Virus record (IMG/VR): IMGVR_UViG_3300044699_000101
Coordinates: 1-46,496 of that record
DNA: 46,496 bases
Source of the DNA: a virus
Strand: one strand, 5' to 3'
Part shown: piece after piece, positions 9,517-16,124 of the stretch
Layout of the letters: the number at the start of each line of letters is the position of its first letter
Position numbering within the stretch: position 1 is the stretch's first letter
Notes under the pieces: generated by a model
What the model was told of the DNA's origin: nothing
Database searches by the model: none
What the model saw: the letters and a program-made list of their open reading frames with translations, nothing else
Program-made: the position numbers and the translations under genes

Positions 9517-9588
9517 CTACCGGATGATCTTGACGCGGATGCGCAGGATCACCACGATAATGAGCGAGATCTTGCGATGAGCTACCAT
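9517..9588 (-). CDS. 23-residue basic hydrophobic peptide
   Basis: ATG at 9588 is preceded by GAGGAG at good spacing (GAGGAGAACTGCGATG). The product starts MVAHRKISLIIVVILRIRV and ends with KIIR. It is a single hydrophobic stretch with basic residues at both ends. It lies between two hairpins (9604-9631 and 9479-9504). No family is known to me. The strong ribosome-binding site is the main support; it could instead be a leader peptide. Confidence 0.5.
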   Translation of the reverse strand: MVAHRKISLIIVVILRIRVKIIR

Positions 9589-9603
9589 CGCAGTTCTCCT
9601 CGG

Positions 9604-9631
9604 AAACGCCGGCCGGCACTGGCCGGCGTTT
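9604..9631. terminator. 11-bp perfect hairpin downstream of the J-domain-like gene
   Basis: The arms AAACGCCGGCC and GGCCGGCGTTT enclose a 6-base loop. The hairpin is GC-rich with an A3/T3 edge, and sits just after the stop at 9658 in the direction of transcription. It is consistent with a short intrinsic or bidirectional terminator or an RNA-processing hairpin. Confidence 0.55.
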
Positions 9632-9657
9632 CATTATAGCGGATGCCTGCTTGGCCA

Positions 9658-10584
9658 TCATCGATGGCGGCGCCGCGCCATAAGCTCAGCGGCCGTTGTT
9701 GGCAGCGGCGGGCCGCGGTAAATTGGGTCGTCCGGTTTAACGAGTACTGATTCTAATTCGCTGAAAGTCTGCAAGGCCTCGGCAGCAAACTTGAAACTGT
9801 TATGATCGGGATGCAGGCACGCCCTGATTTTGCGAAAGGCGTCTTTGCTCATCACGCCCTTAAAATTCTGGAGAACCCGATCGGCCCGATCGGACCGCTC
9901 CTTGACGCGCCGCACGAGCCCGTCGAGTTCCCGGTAAACCTCCTCCTTCAACTCCTCCCGGATCTCCAACCGCGCTTTACGGACGGCGAGTTCGTACCGC
10001 TTCTGCATCGTCGCGCGCATTTCGGCCGGCGTGAGCGGGTCGAGCTTTGCCTCCTCGCTCTTTAGCGCGAAGACCCTTCGGACAGGCGTATCGCTGACCT
10101 GGGCGCGGTCACGAATGGCCTTCGCGGTTATGGGCTCTTCCTTGGCCGCAAGTTCGTCGTAAGCGTTCAGCGCCCGTTGCATTGCGGGCGATGGCGTTAG
10201 ATCGAGCTTTGGTTTGCGGCGGGTTGGCGGTTTAGAAACGGTTATAAACCCGCAAAATTCTTTACGGTAAATAGTTAGAAGCGATCTTCGTTCTGTTGCT
10301 CCCAGGCACGAACGCAAAACCTCTGGATTGCGCCCCATTGCAATAGCGGCAGCACGCGTTTCGTGTCGCAGAACACTCTGGCCGAAACCATTGTCGTCGC
10401 ACCATTGACCAAACTCGATGTCGGCGGGAAACTGTCCACGAGCCTCAGCCAGCGTTAGGCAGATGCCCTCCTGTATCTCGATCCATTCGTTACGGTTCGT
10501 GGTGTCGCGCTTAAGGTAGGCTCTTAGCTTGTCGGCAAGCCGCTCCAGCAGCGTCGGAAGTTGTACAACATTTTCGTCAGCCAT
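9658..10584 (-). CDS. DUF3102-like / J-domain-like phage protein, 308 aa
   Basis: The N-terminal part has IEIQEGICLTLAEARGQFPAD followed by FGQWCDDNGFGQSV, resembling the DUF3102-like region of phage and plasmid regulators. The middle is a long charged helix (about 190-245, rich in Arg, Glu and Lys), probably a coiled coil. Near the C-terminus, AFRKIRACLHPDHNSFKFAAEALQTFSELESVL carries an HPD tripeptide in a J-domain-like setting. The combination suggests a DNA- or complex-binding early protein. J-domain mimics can recruit host Hsp70, but that is inference. A strong terminator precedes it (10607-10628) and a hairpin follows it. No membrane segment is present. Confidence 0.65.
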   Translation of the reverse strand: MADENVVQLPTLLERLADKLRAYLKRDTTNRNEWIEIQEGICLTLAEARGQFPADIEFGQWCDDNGFGQSVLRHETRAAAIAMGRNPEVLRSCLGATERRSLLTIYRKEFCGFITVSKPPTRRKPKLDLTPSPAMQRALNAYDELAAKEEPITAKAIRDRAQVSDTPVRRVFALKSEEAKLDPLTPAEMRATMQKRYELAVRKARLEIREELKEEVYRELDGLVRRVKERSDRADRVLQNFKGVMSKDAFRKIRACLHPDHNSFKFAAEALQTFSELESVLVKPDDPIYRGPPLPTTAAELMARRRHR

Positions 10585-10606
10585 TCGGCATTCCCCGGCT
10601 CAAGAA

Positions 10607-10628
10607 AGGGCGGGCCGAAGCCCGCCCT
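10607..10628 (-). terminator. Intrinsic terminator with CTTCGG loop
   Basis: On the minus strand the arms AGGGCGGG and CCCGCCCT enclose a CTTCGG loop and are followed by TTTCTTG. The hairpin stands in the gap between the 10641-11015 gene and the 9658-10584 gene. It is the best-formed terminator in the early region, and implies a separate promoter or read-through control for the downstream genes. Confidence 0.75.
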
Positions 10629-10640
10629 CTAGGTTATTGC

Positions 10641-11015
10641 CTAGTCGGCAGCTTCCTGCCTCATGTGGACCGGCTCGCCCCCAACGGACTGCTGACGCTC
10701 CCTACGGCTCATCCCGGTAAACCGGCGGTGAACCACCCCGAGCGAGCGCGTGATTGACGCTATCTTGGCGGTGGCAGCGATAGGAAATTGATTACCTTGG
10801 GCGTACTCACGAACCATCCGAGCCGCCTCGTGCTCGTCGTCGTGAAACGTGCCCTCGATGGTGTCGGACGGCCAAAGTGCTTCAAACCATCTCCGGTATC
10901 CGGGGTCCTCCCAGAGCCGCGTATTGATATCGTCCACTTCATCGTTGAGAGAACGCGTGCGCGCCGATTTGCGAAGCGATGCGAGTTCGGCGATCGTGGT
11001 TGGTAGGTTGTTCAA
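10641..11015 (-). CDS. Hypothetical protein, about 124 aa
   Basis: I prefer the TTG start at 11015 because GGAGG lies five bases upstream (GGAGGTTAACTTG); a GTG at 11027 lies before that site. The product begins MNNLPTTIAELASLRKSARTRS and continues through LWEDPGYRRWFEALWPSDTIEGTFHDDEHEAARMVREYAQ. It is acidic to neutral, helical and without a recognisable domain. It is bounded by hairpins at 11079-11096 and 10607-10628, so it may form its own transcript unit within the early operon. Confidence 0.6.
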   Translation of the reverse strand: MNNLPTTIAELASLRKSARTRSLNDEVDDINTRLWEDPGYRRWFEALWPSDTIEGTFHDDEHEAARMVREYAQGNQFPIAATAKIASITRSLGVVHRRFTGMSRRERQQSVGGEPVHMRQEAAD

Positions 11016-11075
11016 GTTAACCTCCACTCATTGAGGCGCGTTTTTGAAGGCCGGAACGCGCGTGTTAAACCGGCG

Positions 11076-11147
11076 TTAAGGGGCGATTGCGCCCCTATCT
11101 CGTAATTTGCAGTTGAATCCTTCGCAGGCTGGCGTGCGGCCGGTCAT
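11076..11147 (-). CDS. 23-residue ORF overlapping the preceding gene
   Basis: ATG at 11147 overlaps the TGA of the upstream gene (ATGA) and the product starts MTGRTPACEGFNCKLRDRG. It is coupled by position only and has no other support. A hairpin covers its last codons (11079-11096). Confidence 0.3.
   Translation of the reverse strand: MTGRTPACEGFNCKLRDRGAIAP
11079..11096. terminator. Short GC hairpin in the early operon
   Basis: The arms AGGGGCG and CGCCCCT enclose a 4-base loop. There is no T-tract on either side, so it may be an attenuator or processing hairpin rather than a full terminator. Confidence 0.4.
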
Positions 11148-11317
11148 CGATCCGCACCCTCGAGCCAGGCGTGCTCCAACGCCTCGGTCAGCAGCCGGAC
11201 GACATCAGGCTCGGCAGGTGTTTCGAGATTGCGGTGATCGTCGAAGGCCAGTGCCAGGATGCGGGCCAGCGCGTTGGCCTCGGCGGCGAAGCTCGGCATA
11301 TCGCGGCGGTCGGTCAC
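11144..11317 (-). CDS. Hypothetical protein, 57 aa
   Basis: GTG at 11317 overlaps the stop of the HTH-like gene (GTGA). The product reads MTDRRDMPSFAAEANALARILALAFDDHRN and ends with ALEHAWLEGADR. It is a small helical acidic protein and not recognised. The overlaps on both ends support translation as part of the early operon. Confidence 0.6.
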   Translation of the reverse strand: MTDRRDMPSFAAEANALARILALAFDDHRNLETPAEPDVVRLLTEALEHAWLEGADR

Positions 11318-11655
11318 GAGTCGCCGGCCACGGCGCAGGGCACGTCGCCGGTGGGGGCGGGGCTGCTGTCGTCATTTGGGAGTTTGGCCCGGTTGGCGTG
11401 GCGCGAGACAAAGGCTGGTACTCGGGATCGCGGCTTGCCCGGGATGCCTTCCGGCCATTCGGCGTTTTCCGGCCAGTTGCTGCGCAGCCAGCGCTCTGCG
11501 ATCTCCGCGGTACGTTGCGTGATAGTCTGGCCGCGAGTGAGGCGCAAAAAGGCTTTGTCGTTGGCGCAGGCGCGCTTGCCGATCCCGGTTAGGGTCAATT
11601 TGGTGGCGGCAGAATAGGCTTGAGCTAGTCGCAGAAGGGAGGCGCTATCGAGCAT
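11314..11655 (-). CDS. Small HTH-like regulator, first gene of the leftward operon
   Basis: A 113-residue protein begins MLDSASLLRLAQAYSAATKLTLTGIGKRACANDKAFLRLTRG. This resembles the short DNA-binding proteins that phages of alphaproteobacteria place opposite the repressor (a Cro-like position), in which the first 45 residues form the helix-turn-helix and a WLRSNWPENAEWPEG segment follows. The C-terminus is Pro/Ser-rich and looks disordered. It is divergent from the repressor-like gene at 11846-12319 across a 190-base AT-rich control region. The role as an early regulator comes from position and similarity of pattern; confidence in the exact function is modest. Confidence 0.6.
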   Translation of the reverse strand: MLDSASLLRLAQAYSAATKLTLTGIGKRACANDKAFLRLTRGQTITQRTAEIAERWLRSNWPENAEWPEGIPGKPRSRVPAFVSRHANRAKLPNDDSSPAPTGDVPCAVAGDS

Positions 11656-11845
11656 ATCCCGAAGGCTACAGATATTTTGATCTCGCCGGAAGATTAAAAG
11701 ATTGCCATCCGCGCTTTATCTCATATTGCCAGGGAAACTCCGGGTATTGTCGGGTTGAAGGGAGATTTTTTTCCCCCATAGTAGGCGTTGGGTGTGATAA
11801 AAAACGTCTGTTCCCCGTGGCAATTTGACAGAGAGTGATTGTGAG
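11656..11845. promoter_or_regulatory. Divergent control region between early operon and repressor-like gene
   Basis: This 190-base gap is clearly more AT-rich than its surroundings and contains A- and T-tracts (ttttttt near 11767, aaaaaa near 11800). Promoter-like elements can be proposed leftward (TATGAGATAAAG) and rightward (gtgataaaaaa, TTGACA at 11825). None matches both consensus boxes at ideal spacing. By position it should hold the operators for the lysis-lysogeny decision. Confidence 0.55.
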
Positions 11846-12319
11846 ATGATGGTGGGCGATGCGCAGCAGGAGGCTGTAGGGCGAAAGCCCAGGCGGGCAC
11901 GCCGGCAATATTGGGATGATCTGGCCTTTAGAAAGCGTGTGGCTGCACTTGCCGAGGCGCGGGGGCAAACGGTGCGCGAGGCGATGTTAGGCGCGGGCTT
12001 GGCGGTCGACTATGTCTCCAAGCCGCAATCGTCGCGCGGCATAAATCAATTGATGACGATCGCCAAATATTTTGATGTGCCGATCAGCGTGATACTGGGA
12101 ACGGAAGAAGCCGAAGCGTGCCCACCGAAGCTGGTTCAAGGCGACGATGTTCCGGTTGGGGCTCCGGTTGAGGCGGTGATTAGCGAGAAAGCCTTAAGAG
12201 CCGTGCTGCATCATGCCGAGCGCTGGCTGTTTCTGGCGCTGATGCTCAATCGTCCCGATACCGATCCCCAGATGGTGGCGAGCGCTTTGCGAATGGATTT
12301 GGAGGAGTTAGTCTCGTGA
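11846..12319 (+). CDS. XRE/CI-like phage repressor
   Basis: A 157-residue protein if started at the ATG at 11846; a TTG at 11825 is also in frame. After a basic N-terminus (RKPRRARRQYW), residues about 25-90 form a lambda-repressor-like HTH: FRKRVAALAEARGQTVREAMLGAG, then VDYVSKPQSSRGINQLMTIAKYFDVPISVILG. The C-terminal half is helical, with HHAERWLFLALMLN, and has no LexA-type Ser/Lys protease motif, so it is not an autocleaving repressor. It is divergent from the leftward early operon, the expected position for a lysogeny repressor. Its 3-prime end overlaps the convergent gene 12246-12548 by 74 bases. Confidence 0.75.
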   Translation: MMVGDAQQEAVGRKPRRARRQYWDDLAFRKRVAALAEARGQTVREAMLGAGLAVDYVSKPQSSRGINQLMTIAKYFDVPISVILGTEEAEACPPKLVQGDDVPVGAPVEAVISEKALRAVLHHAERWLFLALMLNRPDTDPQMVASALRMDLEELVS

Positions 12320-12548
12320 CCAGATCGGCTCTCTGTTCCTGATCAATATCTATAGCCTCGGCCCAGCAGCAGGGCTCGAAAGGGTCGCCGTTTTCCAGCA
12401 CGAAACCAAACCCGTCCCAGTAACCCCGCAGGATGCTCGGGTCGCCTTCCATCCGGAAATACCATGTGGATGATTTTTCTCCGGGGATTATCGGAGCGGC
12501 GTCAATCACCTGGAAGTCGAGCAAAACTGCTGAGCACGGGTGCCGCAT
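12246..12548 (-). CDS. Hypothetical protein, 100 aa, convergent with the repressor
   Basis: I chose the ATG at 12548 because GGGAGG lies eight bases upstream. The product starts MRHPCSAVLLDFQVIDAAPIIPG and continues TWYFRMEGDPSILRGYWDGFGFVLENGDPFEPCCWAEAIDID. It looks like a compact beta-rich domain followed by a Pro/Arg tail. The family is not recognised. The last 74 bases overlap the end of the repressor-like gene in antisense, so expression of one could affect the other. It may be transcribed from the divergent region at 12549-12753. Confidence 0.6.
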   Translation of the reverse strand: MRHPCSAVLLDFQVIDAAPIIPGEKSSTWYFRMEGDPSILRGYWDGFGFVLENGDPFEPCCWAEAIDIDQEQRADLVTRLTPPNPFAKRSPPSGDRYRDD

Positions 12549-12753
12549 CCTCATCGCCTCCCATTCAACAATTATCAGCCCCGCTCTTTTGGTGGGGGCC
12601 TCACCTACGATCTTGCCAACCAATATAGGTTAATAAGCGCCCGACGGCTGGCGCAAGCGGCAATTTCGCAACGATTAAAATCTCTCATGGACGCGCGATT
12701 ATAATATCGCTAGCTTACGCTGAAAGCGTGCCCAGGGAGACGACAGACCTGCC
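12549..12753. promoter_or_regulatory. Divergent promoter region with a TATAAT box
   Basis: The gap has an AT-rich core with a perfect TATAAT at 12700-12705 on the plus strand, about 50 bases before the 12754 gene. A -35 box is weak (ttaaaa about 17-18 bases upstream). The same region must drive the minus-strand gene at 12246-12548. No tRNA or other gene is seen. Confidence 0.5.
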
Positions 12754-12942
12754 ATGAGCATATTCACAATCTGGGACGGCGGCAAATCGATCACCTGCCA
12801 CACCTGCGGCCTGACCAGCCACAATCTAAGTGACGTGACCCGGCACTGCGGCTGCTTTCGCTTGCTCCAGGGTCCGCGGCAGCCCCGCATAGGACCGGAA
12901 CACGATATCAAACCGGAAGGTCGCGTGGAGGCTCAAGCATAG
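12754..12942 (+). CDS. Small zinc-binding phage protein, 62 aa
   Basis: The protein begins MSIFTIWDGGKSITCHTCGLTSHNLSDVTRHCGC. The CxxC pair followed by HCGC and a conserved TSHN-x-DV motif matches a small single-zinc protein family common in phages and plasmids of alphaproteobacteria; its function is not known. It is the first gene of the rightward integration module, 10 bases before the excisionase-like gene. The C-terminal third is basic and looks unstructured. Confidence 0.7.
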   Translation: MSIFTIWDGGKSITCHTCGLTSHNLSDVTRHCGCFRLLQGPRQPRIGPEHDIKPEGRVEAQA

Positions 12943-12952
12943 GAGAATGCCG

Positions 12953-13474
12953 ATGGCTGCCCCCACAGCCAACATCGACGCCGACCTCTGGGAGCGGATC
13001 GTGGATCTGACCCAGGGGCGGCTCCTGATCCCGCAGACCGAGGTCTGCCGCGCCTTCGGCATCACGTCGGAAACGCTGACCCAGGAGATCGAGGCGGGCC
13101 GGCTGCGCTATGTGCTGGTCGGCAGCCGCCGCAAGTTCAAACCATCGGATCTGGCGAACTACCTCCAGCAACAGGAGCGCGGACCTTGCGGCGAAAATCC
13201 CTCGTCAAGCAGCGGCCAGGCCGAGATGGCTGGTATTGCAATTTCCAAATCCGAGGTCGTCGATTTCGCGACCGCCTTGGCGCGGACACCCGCGAAGCCG
13301 CCGAGGCCGAAGCCGCCGCCGTCTTCGCCGCCGCCCAGGCTAGTCGAGACGCGGCTGCGGCGCCCAGCCAGGCGGCGCAGTTCACGCTCGGCGAAGCCCT
13401 CGGGCGCTATTGGGAAATCCGCGGCGCGCATGTCAGGAGCGCCGGCGACATCAAGCGACACAGCCAAACGCTGA
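12953..13474 (+). CDS. Excisionase-like HTH protein overlapping the integrase
   Basis: The ATG at 12953 is best placed relative to AGGAG; an ATG two codons earlier is too close. Residues about 1-78 form a MerR/Xis-type HTH: LWERIVDLTQGRLLIPQTEVCRAFGITSETL, then GRLRYVLVGSRRKFKPSDLANYL. This is typical of a phage excisionase or integrase-partner DNA-binding protein. The frame stays open for a further 289 bases inside the integrase gene, giving ISKSEVVDFATALARTP and a Pro/Arg-rich tail. Similar SKSEVVDF-type tails occur, as I recall, on related HTH proteins, so the overlap may be real dual coding. It could also be a GC-rich shadow frame. Confidence 0.65.
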   Translation: MAAPTANIDADLWERIVDLTQGRLLIPQTEVCRAFGITSETLTQEIEAGRLRYVLVGSRRKFKPSDLANYLQQQERGPCGENPSSSSGQAEMAGIAISKSEVVDFATALARTPAKPPRPKPPPSSPPPRLVETRLRRPARRRSSRSAKPSGAIGKSAARMSGAPATSSDTAKR

Positions 13475-14340
13475 TTCGCGAGCTTGGCAACGAGACGCCG
13501 CTCGCCCGTCTCGGCACCCGCGACCTGGAGGATTACGTCGCCCGTCGGCGGGTCCGTCGGGCCCGGAACCAACAGACCGGCAAGATGGAGTTGCGCGACC
13601 GCGCCAACGCCTCGATCAACCGCGAGATCGGCCTGCTGCGCTCGGTAATCATCGCCGCCCGCCACTGGCGCGTCGCGGTCCCCGACATCGCCTGGGCGCG
13701 GGTCTTTCTGCCCGAGCCCGACAAGGCGCAGACGATCCTGTCGCCGGAAAAGGAATCCGAGCTATTCGAGGCGCTGCGGCCGGATTACTGGCCGCTGATC
13801 GAGTTCGCGCTGATCGCCGGGGTGCGGCTCGAAAACGCCATCGGATTGCGCTGGGAGCAGATCGACTGGCAAGGCCGCACGCTGACCTTCCGGGTCAAGT
13901 CGCGCCGGCCAGGCGGCAAACTCCTGGTGCTGCCGCTGACCGAGACCTTGGCGCTGCTGTTGGCTCGCGAGCAGGGGCGGGACAAGGAGTTTGTCTTCAC
14001 TTATGTCTGTCGCCGCAATCGGCACGACCCGCACCACAACGTGATGCAGGCGAAGGGCGCCCGCTATCCCTTCACGCACGATGGGTGGCGCAAGGATTGG
14101 ATGGCCGCTCGCGCGGCGATCGGCCTGCCGACGATGCGCTTCCACGATCTGCGCCACACCGCGGCCACCCGCACCTTGGCTGCCTGCGGCAACCTTAACG
14201 TGGTCAAGGAAATGCTCGGGCACGCCGACATCGCGACGACCGCGCGCTACGCCAATTCGGACACCGCCCAGGTGCGCGCTGCGATGGAGGCGGTGCAGCC
14301 GCGACCAACGCTACGGCCAGTTCAGATAAGGGGAGGCTGA
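13186..14340 (+). CDS. Tyrosine-family site-specific integrase
   Basis: A 384-residue tyrosine recombinase. The start is a TTG at 13186 preceded by AGGAG at 8-base spacing. The N-terminal arm-binding part (WYCNFQIRGRRFRDRLG) and core-binding domain lead into the catalytic domain. Active-site residues are visible: R214 (AGVR), a candidate Lys at 238 (RVKSRR), H320 and R323 (HDLRH), H346 (LGHAD) and nucleophile Y355 (TTARY). It recombines phage attP with the bacterial attB. The putative attP core, derived from a tRNA-Pro gene, lies 234 bases downstream, the usual arrangement. The first 289 bases are also open in the frame of the excisionase-like gene. Confidence 0.95.
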   Translation: MRRKSLVKQRPGRDGWYCNFQIRGRRFRDRLGADTREAAEAEAAAVFAAAQASRDAAAAPSQAAQFTLGEALGRYWEIRGAHVRSAGDIKRHSQTLIRELGNETPLARLGTRDLEDYVARRRVRRARNQQTGKMELRDRANASINREIGLLRSVIIAARHWRVAVPDIAWARVFLPEPDKAQTILSPEKESELFEALRPDYWPLIEFALIAGVRLENAIGLRWEQIDWQGRTLTFRVKSRRPGGKLLVLPLTETLALLLAREQGRDKEFVFTYVCRRNRHDPHHNVMQAKGARYPFTHDGWRKDWMAARAAIGLPTMRFHDLRHTAATRTLAACGNLNVVKEMLGHADIATTARYANSDTAQVRAAMEAVQPRPTLRPVQIRGG

Positions 14341-14344
14341 CGCA

Positions 14345-14539
14345 ATGGAATCGATCGGGCTTTCTGGTGCCAGTGGCACGATGATCTGGACCTCGTTGCC
14401 GGGGCAGCCGGGCAAGGATCGCCTACAGGTGGACTGGGTAATCCCCTGGAAACTCGCCAGCCAGATTTTTCAGATGATCATGGCAGCCGAAACGGCACCA
14501 AAAGTGGCACCAGAGTCGATGTCAGGGGGAAAAACCTAA
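14345..14539 (+). CDS. Hypothetical protein, 64 aa, between int and attP
   Basis: It begins MESIGLSGASGTMIWTSLPG and continues RLQVDWVIPWKLASQIFQMIM, ending in a short polar tail. It starts four bases after the integrase stop, so it is probably co-transcribed. The family is not recognised. The middle segment is amphipathic rather than a clear membrane helix. Confidence 0.55.
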   Translation: MESIGLSGASGTMIWTSLPGQPGKDRLQVDWVIPWKLASQIFQMIMAAETAPKVAPESMSGGKT

Positions 14540-14573
14540 GATAATTGAGAGACTTGGCATGGATACCCGGTAT

Positions 14574-14614
14574 CTTCCCAAAGCAGGCGCTCTACCGGAC
14601 TGCGCTACGCCCCG
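14574..14614 (-). other. attP: Putative attP core: 5-prime half of a tRNA-Pro (TGG) gene
   Basis: On the minus strand this reads CGGGGCGTAGCGCAGTCC, then GGTAGAGCGCCTGC and TTTGGGAAG. That is the acceptor strand, a complete D-arm (GCGC...GCGC) and the anticodon arm through the TGG anticodon of a bacterial proline tRNA. Homology to a tRNA then stops: there is no matching 3-prime anticodon strand, T-arm or acceptor. It is therefore not a functional tRNA. Located just after the integrase, it is the obvious attP core for integration into a host tRNA-Pro gene. Carrying the 5-prime rather than the 3-prime half is less usual. Confidence 0.75.
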
Positions 14615-14753
14615 CACGGCAGAAACCCGTTGGTTTCCTTGGGCTTTTCTAGTCCTCCGCCGGGATCGCCGCAAGAGCAAAAACGAACGGCTTGGCAACC
14701 AAACCCGGTTTTTACGGCACCAAAGTGGCACCAGATTTTCCTGCGTTTCATCT

Positions 14754-14996
14754 CTGTTCCTCGCCGCTGCCCTCGCCTTCGACCCGCACGTCTTGCTGCT
14801 GAGCTGGTCGGCCGAGCGTCAGGAGACGGTTGCCGCCACCAGTCGTGCGACGTGCGAGGCCGCCGCCACTGCAATCCGCGAAGGCCGTTGGCTGGCCGAC
14901 GACCCGCCAGCCGCGATGCGCTGCCGGCAGGGGAATGCTTTCGCGCCGGGATCGGATTGCATCCAGGGCTATTCCTGCCCGAGGCGGCCGCAATGA
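14754..14996 (+). CDS. Hypothetical protein with Cys-rich C-terminus, start uncertain
   Basis: The frame gives LFLAAALAFDPHVLLLSWSAERQ, then TSRATCEAAATAIREGRWL and MRCRQGNAFAPGSDCIQGYSCPRRPQ. The conserved-looking C-terminus with three cysteines resembles small phage proteins I have seen in alphaproteobacterial phages. The hydrophobic N-terminus could be a signal or anchor. No ATG/GTG/TTG lies at a sensible place: the open frame reaches back to 14559 through the attP core, which cannot be its natural start. The listed start is a CTG; an indel may have hidden the true one. It has an ATGA overlap with the next gene. Confidence 0.5.
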   Translation: MFLAAALAFDPHVLLLSWSAERQETVAATSRATCEAAATAIREGRWLADDPPAAMRCRQGNAFAPGSDCIQGYSCPRRPQ

Positions 14997-15136
14997 GTTC
15001 GCCGCTGCCAAAGTCGAAAGCCGAAGCAGAGCAAGTTCACCGTGAGTTGGGAGGATGGCCGCTCATGACGTCGCGGGTCGAGGCGTTCCTTGTCGGCCTG
15101 CTGCTGGCCGGCCTCGCGATGGCGCTGGCGATATGA
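14993..15136 (+). CDS. Small membrane protein, 47 aa
   Basis: ATG at 14993 overlaps the previous stop. The product is MSSPLPKSKAEAEQVHRELG, followed by a C-terminal hydrophobic helix VEAFLVGLLLAGLAMALAI. An internal ATG at 15065 behind GGGAGG would give only the membrane helix. The function is unknown; the single membrane span at the C-terminus is the only feature. It has an ATGA-type overlap with the next gene. Confidence 0.5.
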   Translation: MSSPLPKSKAEAEQVHRELGGWPLMTSRVEAFLVGLLLAGLAMALAI

Positions 15137-15342
15137 TGACGCCAGAACAAAGAGAAAAACGTATGGCACCGGCTGACGGGATCTGGGTCTGCGCTGCCTG
15201 TGGCAAGACCGCAGAGGACCGCTATGGGATAGAGGGCGTCCATTCGCCCGGTTGGGATGAAAGTTGTATGCTGAAAGCCGTACTGTGCAAGCGGCATGGT
15301 ATCGTCCCGGGTAGTCGGATCACTAACGCTGACCCTTACTGA
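15133..15342 (+). CDS. Small Cys-rich phage protein, 69 aa
   Basis: It starts MMTPEQREKRMAPADG and contains WVCAACGKTAEDRYG and GWDESCMLKAVLC. The CxxC pair and the GWDESCML motif match a conserved small protein of phages and prophages of unknown function, probably zinc-binding. It is the last gene of the rightward block, ending 14 bases before the convergent 15356-15598 gene. Confidence 0.65.
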   Translation: MMTPEQREKRMAPADGIWVCAACGKTAEDRYGIEGVHSPGWDESCMLKAVLCKRHGIVPGSRITNADPY

Positions 15343-15355
15343 CAACCCCGCGAAA

Positions 15356-15598
15356 CTAGCGGTTCGCGGCCCCGATCAGCTTTAGTACGGCATCGCAGGA
15401 TTCGGCGACGGCGAGCCGCGTCCCGACGAGGTCGAGGATGCAGCCGGCTTTAGCGGTGAACAGTTTGTTTGCGCCCCGGCCAGCCGACCCCAACGTGACC
15501 TGTAGGGCGACAATGTGCTGGGGGCTAACCGCAATCTCGACGCCGTCCGGCCGGTGCAGCACGATCAGTAGGCCGATCGCTGCAACGGCCGGCGACAT
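15356..15598 (-). CDS. Hypothetical protein, 80 aa
   Basis: The start at 15598 gives MSPAVAAIGLLIVLHRPDGVEIAVSPQHIVALQ, then TAKAGCILDLVGTRLAVAESCDAVLKLIGAANR. The pattern of an IVLHRPDG strand, a surface loop and a C-terminal VAES-x-D-x-V helix is that of small beta proteins common in phages of alphaproteobacteria; no function is assigned. It lies 8 bases after the Pro-rich gene, so the two are probably one transcript. Confidence 0.55.
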   Translation of the reverse strand: MSPAVAAIGLLIVLHRPDGVEIAVSPQHIVALQVTLGSAGRGANKLFTAKAGCILDLVGTRLAVAESCDAVLKLIGAANR

Positions 15599-15606
15599 CA
15601 AGGTGC

Positions 15607-16042
15607 TTACGTTTTGGGCTGCGCGCCAGGTGGCAGCGGGCGCGGCTTGCCGCCACCAACCGGGTCCATCACCCAGCCGTACTGATCGGTGTAAACCCAC
15701 TGGAACCCCGGATCGGCCGGCTGCTCCGGCGGCAACTCGATCGGGTGTGACGGGTACACCGGTAGGAAAATCGGATGCTCGGGGTGCTCGCCGTCGATGG
15801 CACCAGGCGGGATAATGACGATCGGGTGCTCAGGGTGGGGCTGCGGCCCGGGCCCGCCGATATCCACATAAGGTGGCGCCCCGCCCCAGATACCCGGCGG
15901 CGGCTCAGGCAAGCCAATATCGACATAAGGCGGCGCACCGCCCCAGATTTTCGGGGGTATCGGCGACGCCGGTGAACTTCACCTCGACCGGCTCGCCGCC
16001 GCCGATGCTCATCATGCCGGTAAAACGCATTGAAATAGGCAT
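15607..16042 (-). CDS. Proline-rich repeat protein with an apparent +1 frameshift
   Basis: ATG at 16042 follows AAAGGAG at good spacing and gives MPISMRFTGMMSIGGGEPVEV, then KFTGVADTP. The frame would stop at 15905. The sense continues one base over as PPKIWGGAPPYVDIGLPEP, PPGIWGGAPPYVDIGG, then PEHPIVIIPP, HPIFLPVYPSHPIELPP and a C-terminal GGGKPRPLPPGAQPKT. The two IWGGAPPYVDIG units differ only at third codon positions in this second frame, which shows selection on it upstream of any start codon. The switch lies in ACCCCCGAAAA. This could be a sequencing indel or a programmed +1 shift at CCC-G. The protein is probably a virion or surface protein; its role is unknown. Confidence 0.65.
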
Positions 16043-16124
16043 TCACGTCTCCTTTTAGGACAAACGGCGGTCCCGCTTTGTCATTGCGTAAATATCCTCC
16101 GCATCGAGCGGCGAATTATCTTTC

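Noticed and set aside
14540-14614. Complete tRNA-Pro gene
   Set aside because: Only the 5-prime half matches a tRNA; the anticodon stem does not close and there is no T-arm or acceptor 3-prime strand.
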